NCBI GenBank assembly: GCA_964036045.1
Contig: OZ038389.1
Span: 63,316,359-63,380,358, forward strand
Source: Eutreptiella sp. 'Long Island Sound 2002'
Taxonomy: Eukaryota > Euglenozoa > Euglenophyceae > Eutreptiales > Eutreptiaceae
Reading direction: 5' to 3'
DNA: 64,000 nucleotides
Positions within the stretch are counted from its first letter, which is position 1; every line of letters starts with the position of its first letter. The notes below the pieces were generated by a model. The model was not told the DNA's origin and did no database searches. It was given only the letters and a program-made list of their open reading frames with translations. Shown piece after piece: positions 30,473 through 38,821 of this stretch. Both the position numbers and the translations under genes were made by a program.

Positions 30473-32362
30473 CGCAACCGCCGTGCTCCACCGCGGACGC
30501 CTGTACGCCCCCAACGCCCGGCACCAGCCCCGGTGCCAATCCCAACGGCTGGAGGACATTATGGTGGACTCAGGGACGAGGTCCCCAGAGGAGACGTGGA
30601 GTGGGATGTCGGCGAAGGTGAGGACCTGGACCTGGACCTGGAGGAGTTCGACATCAGCTCGCCGCGTGGTGTACGACGGGAGGCTGCTGAACGCAGCCGC
30701 CGGCGCCGTGATGAGGATGCGTACATGGATGCAGTACGGCGTGAACATTTTGGTTCAGCGTACGTGGAGGAACCGCGGCGTAGCCACAGGGGTTCCATGG
30801 AGGAGATGGACGTGGCAGCCGTGGGAGTCCGTGGGCGAGGCCGATGGGAACCTCGGTCGACCTCGCGGCCGGCGTTCATGGTCTCTAAGGCCGCGGATGC
30901 CGCCGTGTGGGAAGACTTGAAGGACATCAAGCCCCCCATGTACGATGGCAACCCCCTCAACCTCGACCGCTTCTTGGAGAAGCTGGACGATTGGGGGCTG
31001 ACCGTCACTGAAGACCTGCCTCCCGCTGATGCGGAGAAGTATGTCTTCAAACGGTTCAGGTACCGCCTGCCGGAAGTGCTCGGAGAGCTATACTTCATGG
31101 CGGCCAAGGAGGGGAAAATCAAGACCCTCAAGGAAGCCAAGAAGTGGCTCAACGAGCAGGAGCGGGTGGACGCTCCGCAGGTGGCGGCCAAGCGCTGGAA
31201 GTCCATCAAGCTTGAGCATGATGGACGGGAGATCCGCCTACGAGGGTGGCGAGACTTCCGAGGGAAATACACCCTCTTCCGCCGCAACGTGGAGGATTGG
31301 AACGAGGGTGACGAGCAGGCTCGCCTGCTCTCCATGCTGCCGGAAGCATGGATCAAGAGGGTCACCAAGGAGGAATCCAAGCGGGCCAAGTCCAACCACA
31401 CGGTCAAGATGATGCTCCCCAAGGAGTATCATACGAACGTGGTGGCTTGGGCGAAGAAGAACGTGGCCCGGGATGTCAAACGGCAGTCCCTGCGGAACGC
31501 TCTTCTCATCACCGTCTCGGGCGATCGCGAGAAGACCGCGATGTGGCGCCTTGACGATTGTGAGTTGAGCGGCCAGACCATCCATCTGCAGCCCATCCTG
31601 GCGCGGATGAGCTGCGACGAGATCCTGGAGTGGGTTGGCGAGGAAGTACTCAAGGAGTACCGAAACCTCCACCACACCCGCGGGTTGAGGCCCGGCGACC
31701 GCGACGTCAACTACGTTGGCGAGGGACCTGGCGGGGAAGATGCCATGGACCCAGAGGGAGCCGGCGGCGATGAGACTCTCGTCGACGATGACGACGACGA
31801 TGAGCCCGCCGAAGTGGCCGTTTGCGCCTTCGTGGCCAAGAACCTGAACGCGGGAAGCAAACCGGGAAACTGGAAGCCCCTGCAGCAGGGTTGGAGGAAG
31901 CAGGAGAAGAGGGACCCTCGCCGTATTGGCGACCCTCCGCTGTCCTTTGGGGAGTTCATACGAGCTCACCCTCAGGGCTGTTTCGTGTGTTATGGGAGGA
32001 AGCGAGGCTTCAAGCATGACCGGCGAACATGCCCCATCCACAAGGCCGACACGGACGCTTACAAGAAGGCGCACGGGTCGAAGAAGCGTGCGCCCGCGGG
32101 TATCCGGGAAGCCAAGATGGAGGTGGACAAGGACGAGCTGGCCAAGCTGATGTCGTCGGTGGGGACCGAATTGGCCAAGGAGATCCAGGAGATCAAGCGG
32201 AACTGGGTCCCCAGATCGGACAACAAGAACAAGGAGAACAACCAGAACAACCAGAACAAGGACAAGGACAAGAAGCCTACTCGCAGTGAGAGGAGGAAGA
32301 AGGGCGTCAACGACGTTGAGGCCGAGGAGAACACCCCCTCTTCCACAACCGACGCCCCCTAG
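30473..32362 (+). CDS. gag: gag part 2 of element 2: capsid-like region and zinc knuckle
   Basis: It continues in frame from the TAG at 30470. The nominal start at 30533 is GTG; the next in-frame ATG is downstream. It contains a capsid-like segment starting PPMYDGNPLNLDRFLEKLDD, which resembles the start of Ty3/gypsy Gag core domains (the F.G....F...L pattern). Further on is a zinc-knuckle variant CFVCYGRKRGFKHDRRTC (C-x2-C-x8-H-x4-C, residues 483-500 from 30533). A Lys/Asn-rich tail follows (NKNKENNQNNQNKDKDKK). The protein should package element RNA. It ends at TAG 32360-32362, followed by CAG, with pol in the same frame. Confidence 0.78.
   Translation, partial: RNRRAPPRTPVRPQRPAPAPVPIPTAGGHYGGLRDEVPRGDVEWDVGEGEDLDLDLEEFDISSPRGVRREAAERSRRRRDEDAYMDAVRREHFGSAYVEEPRRSHRGSMEEMDVAAVGVRGRGRWEPRSTSRPAFMVSKAADAAVWEDLKDIKPPMYDGNPLNLDRFLEKLDDWGLTVTEDLPPADAEKYVFKRFRYRLPEVLGELYFMAAKEGKIKTLKEAKKWLNEQERVDAPQVAAKRWKSIKLEHDGREIRLRGWRDFRGKYTLFRRNVEDWNEGDEQARLLSMLPEAWIKRVTKEESKRAKSNHTVKMMLPKEYHTNVVAWAKKNVARDVKRQSLRNALLITVSGDREKTAMWRLDDCELSGQTIHLQPILARMSCDEILEWVGEEVLKEYRNLHHTRGLRPGDRDVNYVGEGPGGEDAMDPEGAGGDETLVDDDDDDEPAEVAVCAFVAKNLNAGSKPGNWKPLQQGWRKQEKRDPRRIGDPPLSFGEFIRAHPQGCFVCYGRKRGFKHDRRTCPIHKADTDAYKKAHGSKKRAPAGIREAKMEVDKDELAKLMSSVGTELAKEIQEIKRNWVPRSDNKNKENNQNNQNKDKDKKPTRSERRKKGVNDVEAEENTPSSTTDAP
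32360..32362 (+). promoter_or_regulatory. In-frame UAG between gag and pol of element 2
   Basis: Context UAG CAG AGC; UAG followed by CAR is known to favour readthrough. The frame is open for the next 4,980 bases, and no in-frame AUG occurs before the protease active site. A CCUGC/GCAGG stem (32370-32374 with 32401-32405) starts seven bases after the stop and encloses a GCCC/GGGC stem. Confidence 0.7.
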
Positions 32363-35300
32363 CAGAGCCCCTGCAGCCAAGGGCCCCAGCTAGGGCGGTC
32401 GCAGGATGGTGACGTGGGAAGCGCCGAACCATCCCAGTCGGGAGTCGATAAGCACAAGGGGACTGCCGCGGGCGGAAGGCCCGGTCCGGCGCCCAGTCGC
32501 GGAGGCGGGGTGAGGGCAAGTGAAGGCACGAACCCTTGCACCCGTCCGTCCTTCGCGACCAAGAATGTGTTTGATGTACTACAGGATCTTTCCGAGAGTA
32601 TCGGAGGATCACCCGGACCGCAGCTGGATGCTGCAGATGGGCAGCCTGAGCCCATTGTCCACGACCTGCACCAGTCGCTTGTGGAGCTTCTGGAACGGCC
32701 GGAGATCCTGAGTTTGCACGCCGTGCGCCGTGTCGGTCGCGAGCGGCAGTTGCATCTTAAGGTCCGTGCCTTATGCGGGGAAGTGGAAAAGGTTTTCGAC
32801 GTGTTGGTCGACACGGGAGCTCAAGTCAGCTTGGTCAAGGCTGGCCTGCTTCCGCCAGAGTGTCTTACCGACAGTCGGAAACCTGTCAGGCTGAAGGTGG
32901 CGAACGGCCAGTACATGGTGGGAGGCACGAAGGAAGCGGCCATCGGGCTGCAGTTCGTGAACCATCGTGAGCTGAGTCGCCCAGACCTCGGCAAGGAAAT
33001 CCTCCTGCACGGTAGCTTCTACGAGGCCGAGATGGACTGGGACATGATCGTTGGGTACGACTTCATGATGGAGACGGACTCCGGCGTTCTCCCGGCCCAG
33101 GCCTCGATGACCCTGTACCAGGACGACCAGCTCTCGTGGCTTTCGTCACCTGAGCACCATGTGGAATGCCAATGCATCCACCCGGAACGCAATCAGCTCG
33201 AAGTGGCCGCGCTGGACACTGAGCCCACTGGGCCAGCAAACCAGGAGTACGGCGTAAGGCCGGAAGTGGCGAACCGAGTGGTCGCGGACCTGGGAGCGTC
33301 GGATCCGGCCCTGGATGCGTTCTCTTCAGGAACCTCCGCCCATCTGCGGGTGTGTGAGAAGTACTGGAGCGCCCAGGACTCCGCGTGGAAGAAGCACTGG
33401 GGTCCGCATCAGGGACTGATGTGGATCCATTGCCCCCGTTGGGACATTCCAAGAGCGATAGCGAAGATTCGCAAGGACCGCTCCAAGGCAGTGCTGGTTG
33501 TTCCTATGGGATGCACCGAGGAGGAAAGTACCCGACATTGGGTAGCCTCATTGACCAACATGACCTTGAACAAGGTCGTCCTACCGGCTGGAGAGAGTGT
33601 CTATCAGGACGCTAAGGGACAGCCCATGCCACCCCAGAGATGGCCAACAGAATTCCACTATGTGGATGGGGGCCTTGAAGAGGCCGACACCACGGACTTC
33701 GTGTGTGTCAACCGCATCATAGCAGAGCCATGGCGGCAATGCTTTGCGGTTCCCCCTGTTGACATCGAAGAATCGGATTCGGAAGACCCCCTCACTGAAG
33801 AGGAGTGGGATCTGGTTCAGGGGTATATGGATCAACCCTTTCACGACTGGGGAAACCAGCGTGAGGGCAAGGGCCAGGACAGAGCCTGGTGGGAAGTGGA
33901 CTCGATCGTCTCTGGTTCCTATGACGGGAACACCTTCGTGCAGAGGGTGCTGGACCACCTATCCAGCCAGGACGAGCCAATCGGGGGTAACCCACCCACC
34001 TACGGCGATCTATTCCGAGGCAAGACCAGAGATGGCCCTTTGGGCCACCTGGGAAGACCGCCTGAGCTGAAAGCGAGCGGGGTCGCTACCCCTCAAGTAA
34101 GCTCCGTGGTTCAAGTGCCCGGAAAAGCCAAGGCGGAGTCCGATGACTGCCCCAAGATCCAGGCGTTGAGGGCCAGGCTGAAGCAGAAGTATGGTGATAC
34201 CTTCTTCAGCGGTAAGCCTGTGTTTCCCCCACCGGTGCGTGGACCGTATGGCGAGGCCAAGATACGACTGAAGCAGGACCCCCGTGTGTATCGTCACCGG
34301 GAGTTTGCCCTGAGGGGCGAGAGGAAAGAGGCCATGGAGAAGATCCTCCGTGACTTCATCCAGAGAGGCTGGCTTGAGCCGTGCCACTCCGAGTGGGCCT
34401 CTCCGTGCTTCGTCGTCCCCAAGAAGGTTGCCGGTGAGTGGCGGCTCGTGGTCGACTACCGCGGCCTGAACGCCCAGACGCAGAACGACAGCTATACGCT
34501 GCCCCTCATTGAGGACATGCTGCAAAAGCAACACCGGCGGAGGATCTTCACGGTGATTGACCTGAAACATGGTTATCATCAGATGCCTCTCGCCGAAGAG
34601 TCCCGTGCCTGCACAGCCATGAGCACTCCACTTGGACCTCCCCAGTGGAAGGTGATGCCCATGGGCGTCACCAACGGCAATGCGGCTTTTCAGCGGATGC
34701 TGGAGAACCTGCTTGAGCCGGTGCGCGACTGTGCGGACCCCTTCGTGGACGACGTGATCATCGCGTCCGGGGACCCCAGCATGAGCTACGAGGAGCTCCT
34801 GGAGGCACACGAGAGGGACGTCACTCGAGTGCTGGACCTTCTGGTTCGGCACAAACTCACGGGCAGCAGTGACAAGGCCACCATTGCGGTAAGCGAGGTG
34901 GTCTTCGCTGGCCACGTAGTTGGGAACGGGCAGCGAAAGCCCATACCTGGCAAGGTGGCTGCGATTGAGCACTGGGAAAAGCCCAAGACGGTCTCTGAGC
35001 TACGGGCGTACCTGGGGTTCTGCAATTACTACTCGGGGTATATCAAAATGTATGCCGAGTATGCAGCCCCCATGACGACCATGCTCAAGGGCAACCGAGA
35101 GGAGACCAAAAAAGGGTCCAAGAAGGCGTTGGTCTGGACAGCTGAGTCCGACCGTGCCTTTGAGGGGATGAAGCAGGCGCTGCTATCCGCAGTGGGTCTG
35201 CACCTCGTGGATCCCGACCGAGGGTTCGTCCTTCGCACCGACGCTTCCGACTACGCCATTGGCGCTGTGTTGGAGCAAGTGCTTGACGACGGGAGGCACG

Positions 35301-37345
35301 TGCCCGTGGCCTTCTGGAGCCGAGTCCTGGCGGAAGGCCAGAGACGGACGTGGACGCCCCGTGAAAAGGAGGCGTATGCCATCGTCATGGCTCTCAGGAA
35401 ATGGGCTGGGTACATAGCCCTCCATCCCGTCACCGTCTGCACCGACCATCAGAGTCTGCAGTCGTGGCACAAGGAGCACGTGGACACCCCCTCAGGTCCT
35501 GCCTCCCGACGGGCAAGATGGCATGAGACCTTGGCCAAGTTCGACCTTACGGTTGTTTATATTCCTGGAAAGGATAACACCGTGGCGGACTGTCTCAGTA
35601 GGTGGGCCTATCCCGCCAGCAAGGGCATGACGGACATCTCTGCCCATGGCGATGAGGCTGAGACCGCTGAAGCCAAGAGGATCATTGAAATGGAGCGCCT
35701 GATGGAGGAGGAGGGTGCCAAATGCTTCGTCGTCATGGCCGCGGATGCCCCCCTCAGCACGAGGGTGCGCAGAGCGGTCAGAGTACTCGCCCCTGAGGGA
35801 GCTGAGTCCGACAAGCACCTCATCCCGGAGTCTTGCCTCCAGGACGACTGGACCGACGACTACGCCAAGTCTGAGGCCTTTGCGGCCGAGTATAGGGCTG
35901 TGACCGACCCCGACGACGGGCAGAAGTGGCCAAAGGGGCTAACTGAGGAGGATGGCAAGCTCTACCGGAATGGTAAGCTGCTAGTACCAGAGTCCCGGGT
36001 GCTCGAGCTGTGTGAAGCTTGGCACCACCACATGCTGCACCCAGGGGTCAAGAAGCAAGCCCTTGACATGCAGCGCCGGTTCGAGATCGACCATATCGTT
36101 CTCTACACCGCCATCAAGAAGGTCAGGAAGGGTTGTTCGGTCTGCCAGGCCTGCAATCCCGACAACCAGAACGTCAAGGGGGAACCCCAATGGACCCCGG
36201 TTCCTGACCAGCCCATGGAGAGCGTGGCCATGGACGTCTTCTCCATGCCCGAAGTGCGCATTGGCAAGGAGACCTTTGACTGTGTGGTTCTCTGTGTGGA
36301 CCGCCACAGCGGCTACGCCGTAGCCGTTCCGGCACGCAAAAAGGGGTTGCTTGCCAGGGAAGTGGCAGTCATGATGATTCGTCATTGGCTGACCGTCTTT
36401 GACATCCCCCGCACCATTTGCAGTGACCGAGGGCCCCAGTTTACTGGTGGCTGGTTCAAGGCTATGTGTTCCCTCATGGGGATACGTCATGCCAAGAGCG
36501 TCGCCTATCTCAGCCGGTCTAACGGCCGTGCTGAAGTGGCTGGACGGCAGCTGTTCGAGAAGCTGCGCAAGATCCACATCACCAATCCACGGCGGAACTG
36601 GTTTGAGGAGATGTGGCCTGCTCTGAAGGCCCATCATGACACCCCCACTCCGGGCGGTTTGTCCCCTCACCAGATTCTGTTCGGCAGGGACCCCCTGGGT
36701 AGGGGACTTCCCTTGTCTGGTGATGGCATGGCTATGGACGCCAAGGAGTTCTTTGCGCGGCAAGAGCAAACGGCGGGGGACATCCGCCAGCAGCTTCAGA
36801 AGGAGCATGCTGAGCGTCAGAAGTCCGCCCCGAGCTCGACAGCGCAGAAGTTCAGGGTGGGAGACCCGGTGTGGGTGATCAGACCCCGCCCCATGGGCAC
36901 CCACCGCACCAAGACCTGGTTCACACCCGGCGAGGTGGTCCGCAGGATTGGTGAGGACACCTACCGCATCAAGGTGGGTCACGGACAGTTCCGGGAGCGC
37001 CATGAGAGTCAACTCCGTGTGCGTGAACCCGACCTCCGTGGCCGACATGTGTCCCTGAGCTACGCCGCACATGAGGCCGACTCGGACGACGTCTATGCTG
37101 AGCAGGACGACTATACAGTCGAGAAGATCCTGGCTCAGCGTCCGAAAGCCTCGGCACCCGGAGGTCTGGAGTTCAAGGTTCGTTGGCGAGGCTATGGGCC
37201 GTCCCACGACACCTGGGAACCCGTCTCCTCGTTCGTGCCGCGGGTCAATACTCCCTTCATGGAGTACATCCGCAAGCACAAGACCAAGATCCATGTTTCG
37301 GACTTGGCAGCACTCACCCGGGCGATTGCAGCCAGGGGTGCCTGA
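32363..37345 (+). CDS. pol: pol of element 2: protease, Dam-like, RT, RNase H, integrase, chromodomain
   Basis: Intact frame; the nominal GTG start at 32414 is used for numbering. Aspartic protease FDVLVDTGAQVSLV has DTGA at residues 133-136. A Dam-like domain follows (about 295-372). Reverse transcriptase has GEWRLVVDYRGLNAQTQ, FTVIDLKHGYHQMPL and catalytic FVDD at 777-780. RNase H has VLRTDASDYAIGAVLEQ (Asp943). The integrase zinc region has HHH at 1204-1206 and Cys at 1241, 1244 and 1247. The integrase core has Asp1274, Asp1338 and Glu1374 (D-x35-E). A chromodomain occupies about 1567-1620 (YTVEKILAQRP, FKVRWRGYGPSHDTWEP). TGA ends it at 37345. Only the stop at 32360 separates it from gag, so it should be made as Gag-Pol. 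Confidence 0.95.
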   Translation, partial: QSPCSQGPQLGRSQDGDVGSAEPSQSGVDKHKGTAAGGRPGPAPSRGGGVRASEGTNPCTRPSFATKNVFDVLQDLSESIGGSPGPQLDAADGQPEPIVHDLHQSLVELLERPEILSLHAVRRVGRERQLHLKVRALCGEVEKVFDVLVDTGAQVSLVKAGLLPPECLTDSRKPVRLKVANGQYMVGGTKEAAIGLQFVNHRELSRPDLGKEILLHGSFYEAEMDWDMIVGYDFMMETDSGVLPAQASMTLYQDDQLSWLSSPEHHVECQCIHPERNQLEVAALDTEPTGPANQEYGVRPEVANRVVADLGASDPALDAFSSGTSAHLRVCEKYWSAQDSAWKKHWGPHQGLMWIHCPRWDIPRAIAKIRKDRSKAVLVVPMGCTEEESTRHWVASLTNMTLNKVVLPAGESVYQDAKGQPMPPQRWPTEFHYVDGGLEEADTTDFVCVNRIIAEPWRQCFAVPPVDIEESDSEDPLTEEEWDLVQGYMDQPFHDWGNQREGKGQDRAWWEVDSIVSGSYDGNTFVQRVLDHLSSQDEPIGGNPPTYGDLFRGKTRDGPLGHLGRPPELKASGVATPQVSSVVQVPGKAKAESDDCPKIQALRARLKQKYGDTFFSGKPVFPPPVRGPYGEAKIRLKQDPRVYRHREFALRGERKEAMEKILRDFIQRGWLEPCHSEWASPCFVVPKKVAGEWRLVVDYRGLNAQTQNDSYTLPLIEDMLQKQHRRRIFTVIDLKHGYHQMPLAEESRACTAMSTPLGPPQWKVMPMGVTNGNAAFQRMLENLLEPVRDCADPFVDDVIIASGDPSMSYEELLEAHERDVTRVLDLLVRHKLTGSSDKATIAVSEVVFAGHVVGNGQRKPIPGKVAAIEHWEKPKTVSELRAYLGFCNYYSGYIKMYAEYAAPMTTMLKGNREETKKGSKKALVWTAESDRAFEGMKQALLSAVGLHLVDPDRGFVLRTDASDYAIGAVLEQVLDDGRHVPVAFWSRVLAEGQRRTWTPREKEAYAIVMALRKWAGYIALHPVTVCTDHQSLQSWHKEHVDTPSGPASRRARWHETLAKFDLTVVYIPGKDNTVADCLSRWAYPASKGMTDISAHGDEAETAEAKRIIEMERLMEEEGAKCFVVMAADAPLSTRVRRAVRVLAPEGAESDKHLIPESCLQDDWTDDYAKSEAFAAEYRAVTDPDDGQKWPKGLTEEDGKLYRNGKLLVPESRVLELCEAWHHHMLHPGVKKQALDMQRRFEIDHIVLYTAIKKVRKGCSVCQACNPDNQNVKGEPQWTPVPDQPMESVAMDVFSMPEVRIGKETFDCVVLCVDRHSGYAVAVPARKKGLLAREVAVMMIRHWLTVFDIPRTICSDRGPQFTGGWFKAMCSLMGIRHAKSVAYLSRSNGRAEVAGRQLFEKLRKIHITNPRRNWFEEMWPALKAHHDTPTPGGLSPHQILFGRDPLGRGLPLSGDGMAMDAKEFFARQEQTAGDIRQQLQKEHAERQKSAPSSTAQKFRVGDPVWVIRPRPMGTHRTKTWFTPGEVVRRIGEDTYRIKVGHGQFRERHESQLRVREPDLRGRHVSLSYAAHEADSDDVYAEQDDYTVEKILAQRPKASAPGGLEFKVRWRGYGPSHDTWEPVSSFVPRVNTPFMEYIRKHKTKIHVSDLAALTRAIAARGA
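33290..33560 (+). other. Dam-like domain in pol of element 2, catalytic motif degenerate
   Basis: Residues about 295-372 of pol. Blocks are DPALDAFSSGTSAHLRV (Asp301), then a Trp-rich stretch (KYWSAQDSAWKKHWG), LMWIHCPRWDIPRAIAKI with CPRW at 340-343 where family members have NPPY or NPPF, and KAVLVVPMG. The block order matches elements 1 and 3, but the catalytic motif is lost, so a structural or binding role is more likely than methyl transfer. Confidence 0.5.
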
Positions 37346-38810
37346 TCAGCGCCCTGAGCTCTCCCCTGATGCATTATGAGCGCTTGTGAGGCCGACGGAT
37401 CGTCCCTTACTTGCTTGCTCTCTTCCATCTTTCGGTGACCTGTCATTAGAGTGGCCATATACCCCCCCCTGCTGAATCCAGAGGAGGATGGCCCCTCTCT
37501 TCTTCTATTCGTCACTCCCCCCCCCCTGCTGAATCCTTGGGAAACCAGGTAGGGCGACTGACCTTCATTTTTCTGAGCTCTTGGGGCCTTGAAGCCCATA
37601 CGACGTTGCGCAACGGATGCCGCTGTCATCGGCATTGCGATTTTTGGTGTGTGGTCTGGTCCCATGGCATTTGCGGGATCCAGACCAGTCGACGTGTGTC
37701 TGCAGACTATATATGGCCTGGACCCAGGCGTTATCCTGTCCACCCTCCTGCATTTGCCTTATCCTGACCGTGGCGTGGTTTGGCACTCTGTCCAGAGTGT
37801 GTTTACACGCCTATTTACCTCGCTTGTTTTGTTTTTCTGCCCTCCAGGATATGTGCATCTGTATGTTAAGTGTCATCAGCCCATCGCTGAGGGATGGACT
37901 GTTTTTCACCACGAATCCGGATACAGAGGCGCCTTGAGTCGCCGTGTACATGTTCATACAGCCTGGTCCAGCCTGGACCAGTACCCGAATACAGATTCTA
38001 CTGTTTGAGTGCTCGTGATACCGTGTTGCCCTATTCGCTGTGATGTGTGGAGATCCTGATGGCGCCGGGCGGGAAGCCCAGTTGCCTGACTACACTCCCA
38101 GCGGTCCGCCACTGTCAGTCCCAGTGTGAGCCTACCGATTCGCAAACGCACTTGCATTCGGATGGCGGCCTCCGGTGCTCCTGACCTCGGTCAGTCTGCC
38201 TGGGAAACTGGTGGTTTGAGGAGTCGACGCCTCCGCCCACACTGCATGAGGACTCCCTCATGTATGGCCTTCGTGGCAGTAGGGCGAGGGAAAAGACGGC
38301 CTTGATGCCCGATCCCTTAAGGAGGAGTTCCCTTAAGATCTGGGGTTCTTAAGGAGTTCGACTATGGCACTCTGGACTCACGTCGTATGGATATGGACAT
38401 GGTGCGCCCGAGGAAGGACCCGTGGGGACTCTCCCCAGTCGGCGGGCCTTGGGAAGCTTGGGGTAGCCTGAGGGATCTTTGTGGTCGCTCTCGACTTGTG
38501 GGACCACCTCGGTCGTCGTGTGTCGCCTATGTTGGCCGTGTATGCCACTGCCACTGTGGTGGTGACCGTAGCAGCCGGCACCCGGTGCGCCTGGTATGGG
38601 TTAACGGGTCCTTTGGATGCCGAACAATCGCCGCCAGGACCCGGGACTTGATACTTGATACTATACATGTGCTACGAGCTTATACAGCATCATACCTATC
38701 TTACTGTGGCTTACTGAAGTGAGGATGTGACACCCCCCCCCCTTTCAGGAGTAGTCCTGGGTACCCGCTGCCATGCTTGGGTGTTATCGAGCCCCCCCAG
38801 GGTTTGCTCT
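37346..38810 (+). other. 3' untranslated region of element 2
   Basis: About 1.46 kb between the pol stop and the polypurine tract. CCCCCCTGCTGAATCC occurs twice (about 37468 and 37509). No supported gene; ORFs on both strands lack domains. Confidence 0.6.
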
Positions 38811-38821
38811 AAGGAGGGGGG
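38811..38821 (+). promoter_or_regulatory. Polypurine tract of element 2
   Basis: AAGGAGGGGGG sits directly before the TG of the 3' LTR, the expected position of the plus-strand DNA primer in reverse transcription. Confidence 0.88.

Noticed and set aside
34010-37294. Antisense ORFs of 320 and 437 codons opposite pol of element 2
   Set aside because: They mirror a conserved coding frame, have no domains and are expected in GC-rich coding DNA.
28394-37345. Nuclear genetic code with UAG read as glutamine, as in some green algae and ciliates
   Set aside because: Pol of element 2 and pol of element 3 each contain many glutamines encoded by CAG or CAA and no internal UAG or UAA. UAG appears only at ORF boundaries in the intact elements, so local readthrough fits better.
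37192-37743. Minus-strand ORF of 183 codons at the pol end and 3' UTR of element 2, as a possible antisense accessory gene
   Set aside because: No start context, low complexity and no recognisable domain; half of it is a shadow of the chromodomain.
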